Assembly: GCA_934662565.1 (NCBI GenBank)
Contig: CAKUKI010000001.1
Coordinates: 310,001 to 374,000 of the forward strand
Source: an uncultured Elusimicrobiales bacterium
GTDB taxonomy: Bacteria > Elusimicrobiota > Elusimicrobia > Elusimicrobiales > Elusimicrobiaceae
Length of the DNA stretch: 64,000 bases
Direction: 5' to 3'
Below the pieces are notes generated by a model that was given only the letters and a program-made list of their open reading frames with translations, was not told the DNA's origin and ran no database searches. Every line of letters begins with the position of its first letter. Position 1 is the stretch's first letter. This document shows positions 32,620 through 40,692 of this stretch, one piece after another. Both the position numbers and the translations under genes were made by a program.

Positions 32620-33230
32620 GCGCCCAATCCCCACGATTTTTCTAACAATTCCCAATTATTTTTTAAGTAGGAAACCGCACTTATCCAAGTAATCACGGCG
32701 GCAATAGCCGTCATAGCGTACGGGAGCTGCTGCAACGTATAAAAAGTAATGGCAAAAAACCGCCGCGCACAACCGGAGGTTAAGCCAATTAAGTGGTACA
32801 CGTCCAACACAAAGAAAATCAACCCCACGGTAGTCATTTGGATAACCGTTTTGAATTTTCCCCACCGTTCCGCCGCCATTACTTTGCCTTCCAACGCGGC
32901 AATTACGCGCAAGGTGGAAATCATCAATTCACGCAGTAAAATAAAAAATACGGCCCAAACAGGCACATCCAGCTCTTTAATGCCCACAAACGCAAACAAC
33001 GCGGCCGATACCAAAATTTTATCCACAAATGGGTCCACAATGGCCCCAAACGGCGTAATGGTATTGGTTTGGCGGGCAATTTTTCCGTCCACCCAATCGG
33101 TAGAAGCGGCCACTATAAAAATAAGGGTAGCCACCAAACGCGCCCAAGCAAACGGCATTAAAATAAACAAAAACATTACAATAGAAAGCGCCGCGCGGCT
33201 TAATGTAATTTTATTGGCTAGTGTCATCAT
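32607..33230 (-). CDS. pgsA: CDP-diacylglycerol-glycerol-3-phosphate 3-phosphatidyltransferase
   Basis: 207 aa, polytopic membrane enzyme making phosphatidylglycerophosphate from CDP-diacylglycerol. The CDP-alcohol phosphotransferase motif DWVDGKIAR-x8-GAIVDPFVD is complete (residues about 45-70), with all catalytic aspartates. It is followed in the pathway and on the chromosome by pgpA, with overlapping genes. The start overlaps the lolA stop by 4 bp. Confidence 0.95.
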   Translation of the reverse strand: MMTLANKITLSRAALSIVMFLFILMPFAWARLVATLIFIVAASTDWVDGKIARQTNTITPFGAIVDPFVDKILVSAALFAFVGIKELDVPVWAVFFILLRELMISTLRVIAALEGKVMAAERWGKFKTVIQMTTVGLIFFVLDVYHLIGLTSGCARRFFAITFYTLQQLPYAMTAIAAVITWISAVSYLKNNWELLEKSWGLGACKK

Positions 33231-33949
33231 TTTTTTACAACCTCTTTGAATAAATTTTTAGCAAGCGGTTTATTTTTAACCGTTTGCTTCAAATCGGCCT
33301 GTGTTTTCATCAAGTCAGATTCTATAATAATAGACTGCGGGAAAAAATCTTTTCCGTCCAACAACAAATAAAGGGTATATGATTTATCCTTGGGGAGCAG
33401 TTTTAGTACCGTCCGCTGGGGCGTGGACTCAAACACGGTGGCCTCGTGCGCCTGCAACAGGGCCGTATAGTGGCCGAAATCAAACAACGCCTTATTGGGC
33501 TGGCCGTTTACCCACTCCGCCCACGGCATAGCGGTTATTTCTTTGCCGGAAGCATCTAAAATGCGTAATATTTTTTTATTGGTGACGGCGGTTTGTTCTG
33601 TTTTTTCTTCGTCATTTAAGGTATCCAGCCGCAACAGTTGCCCTTGGGCTTGAAAAAACAACTTGCCGTGCGAACGGCTGATGACCACCCCGTCATAAGA
33701 GGTAATTTGTTCAAAAGCCGTATTTAAGGTGGTTAATTTTTTATCCCACGCCGCAAATGCCTTTAGCGGGTCCGTTTGCGCCGCTTGAGGGGCCGCTTGT
33801 TGGGGCGCAGCCGGAGCGGTGGTTTGTCCGGCGGCCGTTTTTTCTTGCGCCAGAGCCGCTATTTTTTTGACGGAAACCGGTGCGCTTTCTGCCCCAAACG
33901 CACAAACCGTTAACCCCAGCAACAAAAAACTACTTATAAACCGTTTCAT
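33227..33949 (-). CDS. lolA: LolA-like outer-membrane lipoprotein carrier
   Basis: 240 aa from the ATG at 33949, which has an AAGGAAG site and starts a good signal peptide (MKRFISSFLLLGLTVCAFGA). A longer frame to 34009 lies inside ftsK and would spoil the signal. An Ala/Gln/Pro-rich linker precedes the LolA half-barrel: LTTLNTAFEQITSYDGVV, SHGKLFFQAQGQLLRLDT and a C-terminal LKLLPKDKSYTLYLLLD. It is a periplasmic chaperone for lipoproteins such as those at 3.6 and 37-38 kb. It overlaps ftsK by 20 bp. Confidence 0.82.
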   Translation of the reverse strand: MKRFISSFLLLGLTVCAFGAESAPVSVKKIAALAQEKTAAGQTTAPAAPQQAAPQAAQTDPLKAFAAWDKKLTTLNTAFEQITSYDGVVISRSHGKLFFQAQGQLLRLDTLNDEEKTEQTAVTNKKILRILDASGKEITAMPWAEWVNGQPNKALFDFGHYTALLQAHEATVFESTPQRTVLKLLPKDKSYTLYLLLDGKDFFPQSIIIESDLMKTQADLKQTVKNKPLAKNLFKEVVKK

Positions 33950-36239
33950 ACGTTTCTTCCTTATAGTTATGGTCATAGGGCGGGTTTTCCAAATCCTCAA
34001 TGCCGGCATCTATCAGCTCGTAATTAATTTCCCAGCGGTTAGAGCCCTCCGGCTTGGTAATGTAGCCTTTCATTTCCAGCACGCTTAAAATGTTGGTGGC
34101 GCGCGCGCTGGAACCAAAATTGGCTTTTAATAAATCTTGTGATACGCGGCGGCGCTCTTTAATCAGGCGCAACGCCTGTAAAATTTCTTCCGCACTGGCG
34201 CCCAAACCGTCCTGCGGGCGGCCGCCGGCCTGTTGCTCGGCCACAATCTGCACGGGGTAATCCGGCGCGCCCTGCGCCCTTAAAAAGTCCGCCACGGCGT
34301 TAATTTCTTTTTCGGACACATACGCCCCCTGAATACGCAGTGGGTTTTTGTCGGACGTGCTTTGATACAACATATCCCCGCGGCCCAGCAAATCTTCCGC
34401 GCCGGTGCTATCCAAAATAACTTTAGAGTCTATGGACGACGCCACCTGCAACGCAATGCGGGAGGGCAAGTTGGCCTTAATCACCCCCGTAATAACCTTT
34501 ACAGACGGGCGCTGCGTGCAAAGAATTAAGTGAATCCCCAATGCGCGGCCCATTTGCGCCAAACGCTGGATGGAGTCCTCAATAGAAGCTTTGGTTTGGA
34601 GCATCAAGTCGGCCATTTCGTCTATAATAACAAAAATATAGAACATTTTTTCTTCGCCGTTTTTTTCTGCCCACTGGTTGTAGCCTTCCATATTTTTCAC
34701 TTTGGCAAGCTGCATAATTTTAAGGCGTTTTTCCATTACTTTTACTAACATCTGTAAGGATTTAGCCGCCCCTTGCGCGTCCGTCACCACATCTACGTCG
34801 TCGCACGAGGTTTTGGGGTCATATAAATACGGGATGCCTTCATACAGGGTTAGCTCCACGCGCTTGGGGTCAATCATTAAAAATTTAGCTTGGTCCGGAC
34901 GGAGCTTGTAAATAATGGACATAATAATTGTATGCAAGCAGATGGACTTACCGCTGTTGGTAGCACCGGCAATTAAAATATGCGGCCATTTTTCCGCCAC
35001 GGAACCGGCCGGCTGACCGTCCGCATAGCGGCCCAGCGCTATTGGGATAGCGGCTTTAGAGGCGGCATAGACGGAAGATTGCAAAATTTCTTTCATGGTC
35101 ACCATAACAGGGCGGTCGTTGGGGATTTCAAACCCAATGGCGTTTTTACCCGGAATAGGTGCCTGAACACGCAAGGAGCGGGCCTCCATACTGGCCTGAA
35201 TGTCCTGCGTGCGGGCCGTAATGGAAGCAATCGTCACACCGGCGTCCGGCTTGATTTCATAGCGTGTGACAACCGGCCCCGGAGATACCCCCGTGACACT
35301 GGCTTTAATATCAAAATTTTTAAGGGTTTGCTCCAAGCGTTTGGTAGCTTGGGCGATTTCTTCGTCTGTCGGGCCGACAATGCCGTTATTAACGGGGTTG
35401 TTTAACAGGTCCAAAGACGGCAGTTGAAAGGTTTTCGGGTCAAAAGGTTTGCGTTCTCCCTCCGGTTGTGTGGCGGGAGTGGCGGCCGAGTCAACGGGGG
35501 CGGAGGCCGTTTCGGCACGCATTTTTTCCGGACTGGGCAACTTAATAATTTCCGCCACCGGACGGCGGATTTCCGGCTTAGAATGGCGTTCTTCTTCCGC
35601 TTCGTCTGTGGATTTTTCTTCGTGCGGTTGGGCGGACGCGGCGTTGATTTCCTCTTTGGCGGCTTGTACTTTTTCTTTTAGTTCTGCGCGGGCATCTAAC
35701 CATTCGTTATAATCCGCGCGGATGAACTCGCCGGTTTTTTGCACAATTACGCCCCACGGAATAGCAAACAGCATGTGCAGCCCCACCAGTATCAGCGCTA
35801 ACGAAAACACCCCCGCACCGAAAGTGCCCGCAATCCCCTTAAACCAAAAAAATACCGCGTGCCCCAGCTCTCCGCCGGAGATATTGGATTTTGTCAGTAG
35901 GGAACGGAGCAACGCCAGCAGGCTGGCCCCCGCACACAATGTGGTACCGCTGCCCAGTAAAAAAAATAAAAAGGCGGCGCTTTTTTTCCGCACGCTTTGC
36001 ACCAGCCAATACGCCAGAAAAAGCGGCAACAAAACGGCAGTCTGGCCGATATATCTGTTTAATTGGGCGGCTAAATTGTCCCCCAGTTCGCCGCGCCCCA
36101 CATTAAACCACAAAATACAAAAAAGCCATACGCAAAGCGCCCCGCCCAAAATATACAGGGCAGACGGCACCCAGTTGGCAGAGGAGGCTTTTTTAGTTCT
36201 TTTTTTGGATTTTTTATATGTAGCGCAATATCTGACCAT
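33930..36239 (-). CDS. ftsK: DNA translocase FtsK/SpoIIIE
   Basis: 769 aa. Four N-terminal transmembrane helices (residues about 25-175) tether it at the division septum. A Glu/Ala/Pro-rich linker runs to about 280. The motor follows, with Walker A GATNSGKS, the Walker B region FVIIDEMADLM, and the C-terminal gamma winged helix (ILQALRLIKERRRVSQDLLK, SSARATNILSVLEMKGYI) that reads KOPS sites. It pumps the chromosome terminus through the septum for XerCD resolution. First gene of a long operon through lolA, pgsA, pgpA, tolQRA and the epimerase. TAAAAT 7 nt before the ATG suggests a leaderless start. Confidence 0.96.
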   Translation of the reverse strand: MVRYCATYKKSKKRTKKASSANWVPSALYILGGALCVWLFCILWFNVGRGELGDNLAAQLNRYIGQTAVLLPLFLAYWLVQSVRKKSAAFLFFLLGSGTTLCAGASLLALLRSLLTKSNISGGELGHAVFFWFKGIAGTFGAGVFSLALILVGLHMLFAIPWGVIVQKTGEFIRADYNEWLDARAELKEKVQAAKEEINAASAQPHEEKSTDEAEEERHSKPEIRRPVAEIIKLPSPEKMRAETASAPVDSAATPATQPEGERKPFDPKTFQLPSLDLLNNPVNNGIVGPTDEEIAQATKRLEQTLKNFDIKASVTGVSPGPVVTRYEIKPDAGVTIASITARTQDIQASMEARSLRVQAPIPGKNAIGFEIPNDRPVMVTMKEILQSSVYAASKAAIPIALGRYADGQPAGSVAEKWPHILIAGATNSGKSICLHTIIMSIIYKLRPDQAKFLMIDPKRVELTLYEGIPYLYDPKTSCDDVDVVTDAQGAAKSLQMLVKVMEKRLKIMQLAKVKNMEGYNQWAEKNGEEKMFYIFVIIDEMADLMLQTKASIEDSIQRLAQMGRALGIHLILCTQRPSVKVITGVIKANLPSRIALQVASSIDSKVILDSTGAEDLLGRGDMLYQSTSDKNPLRIQGAYVSEKEINAVADFLRAQGAPDYPVQIVAEQQAGGRPQDGLGASAEEILQALRLIKERRRVSQDLLKANFGSSARATNILSVLEMKGYITKPEGSNRWEINYELIDAGIEDLENPPYDHNYKEETYETVYK

Positions 36240-36311
36240 ACAGTATATTTTACCAATTTTTAACGGCTTTGTAAGGTTTGCAAATTTCCCCTAAAAGGAC
36301 GCGCAAAAAAC

Positions 36312-36343
36312 AAAAAGCCCAGTGGCTTTTGGGCTCACTGGGC
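36312..36343 (-). terminator. Terminator of the accB operon
   Basis: GCCCAGTG (36317-36324) pairs with CACTGGGC (36336-36343). The T-run on the minus strand is 36316-36312. Confidence 0.88.
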
Positions 36344-36356
36344 GAATAAAAAAAGC

Positions 36357-36611
36357 TTATAATGCGGGGGCCTGTGGCGGCTCGTTAGTGGCCGGAGCGG
36401 GGGCCTCGGCCAATGCCACATTATAATTGAGTTCGTCCGCTTCCAGCGTAATTTTACCCTGTGCGAACAACGTACCCAGCGCCATATACAACACCGAGCT
36501 GGACAGTTGGAACATAATTTTAAGTTTCCAAGAAGACGCCGTTTTATGCTCCGCCAGATACTGCAAAATGCGGGTGCAGGCCACTTGGATATTTTCGGCT
36601 ATCGGATTCAT
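36357..36611 (-). CDS. Winged-helix protein of the DUF2582 type
   Basis: 84 aa. Residues 5-66 form a small winged helix (ACTRILQYLAEHKTASSWKL, FQLSSSVLYMALGTLFAQGK, ITLEADELNYNVAL), matching the length and pattern I recall for DUF2582. A Pro/Ala-rich tail follows. It begins 2 bp after accB on the same strand. No DNA-binding role has been established for the family that I know of. Confidence 0.7.
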   Translation of the reverse strand: MNPIAENIQVACTRILQYLAEHKTASSWKLKIMFQLSSSVLYMALGTLFAQGKITLEADELNYNVALAEAPAPATNEPPQAPAL

Positions 36612-36613
36612 AC

Positions 36614-37114
36614 TTACGCCCGTTCAATGGCAAACAACGCATCGCCTTGTTTAATCGGCTTGCCGTTTTCCACCAATACTTTTTTAACAATACACGGGAA
36701 ATCCGCGCGGACTTCGTTAAATACTTTCATGGCTTCAATCAGGCAAATTACTTCGCCTTTTTCCACCTTGGCGCCTTCTTTTACAAACGGCGGGGCGGAC
36801 GGAGTGGACCCACGGAAGAAAATACCCATCAGCGGGGATTTGATTACTTCTTTATATTGTTCCTGCGCGGGCACGGCCGGATTGCCGCCTTGCGCGGCGG
36901 AAAAACCACCCGCATTGACGGGCACAGGCACCATGGCCGGTTTGGCTTTTACCAAGCGCAGATACAGGCCGTTCTGGTTATACTCAATGGTATCTAAAGA
37001 ATTATCCTGCATGAATCCGTAAAGTTGCTTTACGTCCGTCAAAATCGGGGATTCTTTAGCGGCCGTCTTTTTAACGGCGGCAGGAGCTTTCTTTTTGGCT
37101 GCTGTTTTTGTCAT
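36614..37114 (-). CDS. accB: Biotin carboxyl carrier protein of acetyl-CoA carboxylase
   Basis: 166 aa. A Lys/Ala-rich leader (KKKAPAAVKKTAAKE) and a Pro/Ala linker precede the biotinyl domain. The biotin-accepting lysine is in IEAMKV (about K130), within CLIEAMKVFNEVRADFPC. It carries CO2 for the first committed step of fatty-acid synthesis. accC is not adjacent, which is unusual since accB-accC are often paired. The same domain serves other decarboxylases, so an alternative use is possible but the length favours AccB. Confidence 0.9.
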   Translation of the reverse strand: MTKTAAKKKAPAAVKKTAAKESPILTDVKQLYGFMQDNSLDTIEYNQNGLYLRLVKAKPAMVPVPVNAGGFSAAQGGNPAVPAQEQYKEVIKSPLMGIFFRGSTPSAPPFVKEGAKVEKGEVICLIEAMKVFNEVRADFPCIVKKVLVENGKPIKQGDALFAIERA

Positions 37115-37200
37115 AAAGAAAATAACCTCGGTAATAAATATAAATTGCTTATGTATATTTTACATAATTTTGCGGCCCTATGGCACGCTTGTTGCCGGTG

Positions 37201-38577
37201 CTATTGGGCGCGGGGCCCTAAAGGCTCCGAAGGTTGGGTTTCTTCCAAGCGTTTTATTTGCGCCGGAGTAATGGGCTGGCGCAAGCCGAAGGTGCGCATG
37301 GCTTCATACGCGGATATAGCAAAATTTAAGTTTTCCGCTACATCTTTTTGGACCCCTTGCGTATTTATCCCAGCCACGCGGCCTGAATCTTTCAAAATTA
37401 ACGGCCCGCCGCTGTTGCCGCTGTTCACCGCCGCGTCTGTTTGTATCATATCGCGCCCGTGTCCGTCCGTGCGCAACGCGCTGATAATCCCCTCGCTCAC
37501 ACTCCAGCGGTATCCTTTCGGCTCCCCCAAGGCGGCTACCGCAACCCCTGTATAATACTGGGTGCGGTCCGGCTCTAACATAAGCCACGGGAAGTTTTCC
37601 CCCTCCAGTTTTAAGAGGGCCAAATCGCGCGCTTCATTACGCGCCACCACGCGGGCATAGCGTTTGGGGTAGCTGCGTCCGCCGTCCGGCGAATACTCCT
37701 TATCCCCATATAAAACCACTTGCACGTCACGGGCTTTGGCTACCACATGGGCATTGGTCAGCAAATAGCCGTCCGCACTGATAAAAAAGGCCGAACCGCT
37801 ACTTTGGTCTCTGGAGTTTAAGACGGTAGCCACTGCTTTTAAGTAAGCGGTATAATCGGCATCCATGCGGGTTAAATCCGCTTGTGCGGCGGGGTTGGCA
37901 AATATCACGCGGTCATCTTGCATTTGCTTGACTATCCGTTTAAGCAACTTGGTTAAAATTTGCTCGTAATTGCGGGTTAAATCTCCCCCGATGGCTTGTA
38001 TTTGCAACGGACGGAACACCCCCAACGTATAAACGGATAAAGCATCCGCCACATAAGTAGAAGCGCGAAAGTGGATTTTTTCTTTATCTTCTTCCTGATA
38101 GACCGCCACCGGCGCCCCCGTATGCGGATTACGCAACGTAAGGCGTAAAACCGCATTTGCATACGGCAAGTATTTAACACGCAAGCGACGCGGATTATAA
38201 TACCCATACTCCTCGGGGAGCATATAAAAGCGGCGGATTTCTACATACCGCGGGAAGAACTCCACCTCGGCCGTATAATCGTACCCCTTGCGTTGGCTAT
38301 ACACGTTGGTTTCCACGCGCTCAAACAGGGTGGCAAGCGCATCCGCCGCGGCCGTGGACAGGCCGTCATCCGTGCGAATCACAAACCGGCGCAAAGCAAT
38401 AAATTCATCACTTTCCACCCGAAAGAAATCCGGCACATATTTATCCTGCACCACCATCACACTTGCATTAATTTTGGGGGATACATCCGGCTGGCGGTAC
38501 AAACCGCGGCTGAACTTGCCGTGATAAGTACACCCGCCCAGCAATAAAACGGACATCAAAAAGGGTAAAATCTTCAT
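37201..38577 (-). CDS. Lipoprotein S1C-type (HtrA-like) serine protease
   Basis: 458 aa from the ATG at 38577, giving a proper lipoprotein signal (MKILPFLMSVLLLGGC). An approximately 220-residue N-terminal domain of unknown type precedes a trypsin-like domain with the full triad: H in LLTNAHVVAK, D in EARDLALLKLEG and S in NSGNSGGPLIL. No PDZ domain follows, unlike DegP. Probable role: envelope proteolysis. TATAAT, preceded by TGC, lies 6 nt before the ATG (38589-38584), a clear leaderless arrangement. The 5' domain may sense or recruit substrate. Confidence 0.85.
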   Translation of the reverse strand: MKILPFLMSVLLLGGCTYHGKFSRGLYRQPDVSPKINASVMVVQDKYVPDFFRVESDEFIALRRFVIRTDDGLSTAAADALATLFERVETNVYSQRKGYDYTAEVEFFPRYVEIRRFYMLPEEYGYYNPRRLRVKYLPYANAVLRLTLRNPHTGAPVAVYQEEDKEKIHFRASTYVADALSVYTLGVFRPLQIQAIGGDLTRNYEQILTKLLKRIVKQMQDDRVIFANPAAQADLTRMDADYTAYLKAVATVLNSRDQSSGSAFFISADGYLLTNAHVVAKARDVQVVLYGDKEYSPDGGRSYPKRYARVVARNEARDLALLKLEGENFPWLMLEPDRTQYYTGVAVAALGEPKGYRWSVSEGIISALRTDGHGRDMIQTDAAVNSGNSGGPLILKDSGRVAGINTQGVQKDVAENLNFAISAYEAMRTFGLRQPITPAQIKRLEETQPSEPLGPRAQ

Positions 38578-38651
38578 GGGTATATTATAGCAAAAGCGCA
38601 TACGCGGGCCGGATGTAAAATCACGCCGGACGGCAAGTTATAAGTTATTAC

Positions 38652-38680
38652 AAAAAACCTCGGACAAGAAAAGCCGAGGT
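38652..38680 (-). terminator. Terminator of the repeat-protein gene
   Basis: ACCTCGG (38657-38663) pairs with CCGAGGT (38674-38680). Minus-strand T-run 38657-38652. Confidence 0.88.
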
Positions 38681-38705
38681 CTTTTGATTTTTGCTGACAA
38701 AAAAA

Positions 38706-40478
38706 TTAATATTTGAACTTATCGTAGCGCAAGTTGCCTTCTTTATGCACTTTTTTATAGGCTTTTACCAGTGCTTTATAATAAGCAGGGGCGTCGTCTT
38801 CCCCATAGCTTAACCATTCGCGGATTAAAAACATATCTTTAGCGTGGGCTTCCTCAAAGGCGGCCACACGCGCATACGCATTTTTGCCGGAGATGGTTTT
38901 AGTATACGCATAAGAATCCGTCAATGCCTTATACTGTTCCACCGCTTTTGCAATTTCGGGCGTGGGTGCCGTGCCGGTTAATACGGCCTCTTCTATTTGG
39001 GCCATTTGCGGCTTATAATGGCGCTTGAAATTTTTAATATCCTTTTTAGTCACTTTATATTTAGGGGCACCGTAAATTCTGTTGCGCCTTAACTGGGCGC
39101 GCGGCAAAAACGTTTGGGATAAAGACTCCGCTATTTTGTCCGGTTCTGATTGGGAAACCTCCTCATGTTGGCGCTTTTTGGCGGCGCGGGCTTGATGAGG
39201 GGCTTGCAGCACCGGAATAGAGATTTTTTCCACCGGCTCAAGCGGTTTATCTGCCTTGGCTGGGGCGGCAAGGGCTTGCGGCTCTTGCACGCGGCGCTGT
39301 TCACGGGCGGTGCGGGCCTGATGAGGGGCTTGCAGCACCGGAATAGAGATTTTTTCCACCGGCTCAAGCGGTTTATCTGCCTTAGCTGGGGCGGCAAGGG
39401 CTTGCGGCTCTTGCACGCGGCGCTGTTCACGGGCGGTGCGGGCCTGATGAGGGGCTTGCAGCACCGGAATAGAGATTTTTTCCACCGGCTCAAGCGGTTT
39501 ATCTGCCTTAGCTGGGGCGGCAAGGGCTTGCGGCTCTTGCACGCGGCGCTGTTCACGGGCGGTGCGGGCCGAGGTTTGCGGGGCCGATTGCTGGGCGGCC
39601 TGTTTTTCCTTCAACAAACGCATATTTTCCTGATAGCTGCGCAAGCGTTTTTTGGCGGCGCGGGCCATACCGACGGTATTATTCACTGCGGGTAAGGTAT
39701 CCGGCACAAACGCGGCCTTATAACCCATTTGCCGCTTAAAAGCCGCGTGCGCGACTTTTTCGCTGCGTTTATATTCTGCGCGGGCACGGTGGGTGTCTTT
39801 TTTTTGATATTTTACGGCTTTAGGCAACACCGGTGCGGTGCTTTGCTGCAAGGCTTTAACGGCTTGTTTTTTAGCGGCAACCGCTTGCGCGGTTTGGATA
39901 GACGGGTCCGCCTTCAGGCCTAGCTTATAGCGAAAGGCCTTTGCTTCCGCCTCAAAAGCGGCCTTGGCTTGGCAATCCGCATGCAAACGGAAATGGTTTT
40001 TCTTTACTACGCTGGTGCAACGCTCGTCCACCCTTTGGCCGCAAACGGGACAACGGTGGCCATGTGTGCGGGCGGGTAAATGGGCTTCGCACGCGCGACG
40101 CTCTTGCGCGTTTTGTTCAAAACTTTTGTCTTGCAGGCGGAGCCATTCTGTATATACTTTTTCCGCACATTTAGAGCCGCGCTCCACATACCATCTCCCT
40201 AAATAGACGGTGTTTTTAACATCAGCCTGCCCGCCGCATAGGGTTTCCACATAAATGGGTTCTTGGGGCGCTGAGGACGCGGAACCGAATTTAATTTGTT
40301 CTACCGGTGTATACTTAACAGGAAATTGCGCATTTATTTTTTGGAAAGGAACTTCTTGCGCAATTTTGGTGTTTAATACAAACCCACCCCCTAAATTAAT
40401 TTGTTTTTGGCTCTGCGCCGCCGACGGCAATACGCAAAAGACCAATAAACTGAGCAAAAGCGTATATTTTTGATTCAT
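38706..40478 (-). CDS. Exported protein with three near-identical 42-residue repeats
   Basis: 590 aa from the ATG at 40478 (AAGGAAG site; the frame upstream is spurious). Signal peptide MNQKYTLLLSLLVFCVLPSA. The N-terminal third has two cysteine clusters, including RCPVCGQRV, and a CEAHLPARTHGHRCP stretch that could bind metal. The middle is Lys/Ala/Arg/Gln-rich and contains three tandem units beginning RTAREQRRVQEPQALAAPAK. The C-terminus is helical and Tyr/Lys-rich. No family recognised. It is probably periplasmic or surface-attached. It is transcribed alone. Confidence 0.75.
   Translation of the reverse strand: MNQKYTLLLSLLVFCVLPSAAQSQKQINLGGGFVLNTKIAQEVPFQKINAQFPVKYTPVEQIKFGSASSAPQEPIYVETLCGGQADVKNTVYLGRWYVERGSKCAEKVYTEWLRLQDKSFEQNAQERRACEAHLPARTHGHRCPVCGQRVDERCTSVVKKNHFRLHADCQAKAAFEAEAKAFRYKLGLKADPSIQTAQAVAAKKQAVKALQQSTAPVLPKAVKYQKKDTHRARAEYKRSEKVAHAAFKRQMGYKAAFVPDTLPAVNNTVGMARAAKKRLRSYQENMRLLKEKQAAQQSAPQTSARTAREQRRVQEPQALAAPAKADKPLEPVEKISIPVLQAPHQARTAREQRRVQEPQALAAPAKADKPLEPVEKISIPVLQAPHQARTAREQRRVQEPQALAAPAKADKPLEPVEKISIPVLQAPHQARAAKKRQHEEVSQSEPDKIAESLSQTFLPRAQLRRNRIYGAPKYKVTKKDIKNFKRHYKPQMAQIEEAVLTGTAPTPEIAKAVEQYKALTDSYAYTKTISGKNAYARVAAFEEAHAKDMFLIREWLSYGEDDAPAYYKALVKAYKKVHKEGNLRYDKFKY
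39190..39570. repeat. 126-bp tandem repeat inside the exported protein gene
   Basis: The word TGATGAGGGGCTTGCAGC recurs at 39193, 39319 and 39445, period 126 bp (42 codons). The units are almost identical at DNA level, which implies recent expansion or gene conversion. Confidence 0.92.
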
Positions 40479-40647
40479 GGATTCTTCCTTAATAAAATAG
40501 ATATCTTTAATTATGATAAAATTTTCTGTTCCTGCGCTACAAGGGCCATTGGTCCTAGGCACGGCTGGGTCTTTTTAGCTTTACCTTGTGCAAATACAAT
40601 AAGATTATTTAGGCTGTTCTGCCCCGCTTTTCCCCCTCATAGTAAAA

Positions 40648-40675
40648 GGCCCCGCCTAAAAGCGGGGCCCTTTTT
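40648..40675 (-). terminator. Terminator of rpsO-pnp
   Basis: GGCCCCGC (40648-40655) pairs with GCGGGGCC (40662-40669). T or A runs on both sides, so it may work in both directions. Confidence 0.88.
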
Positions 40676-40692
40676 ATTTTTGCAACGTGAAA

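Noticed and set aside
39190..39570. CRISPR array
   Set aside because: The 126-bp units are contiguous, in frame with the protein, and lack spacers and cas genes.
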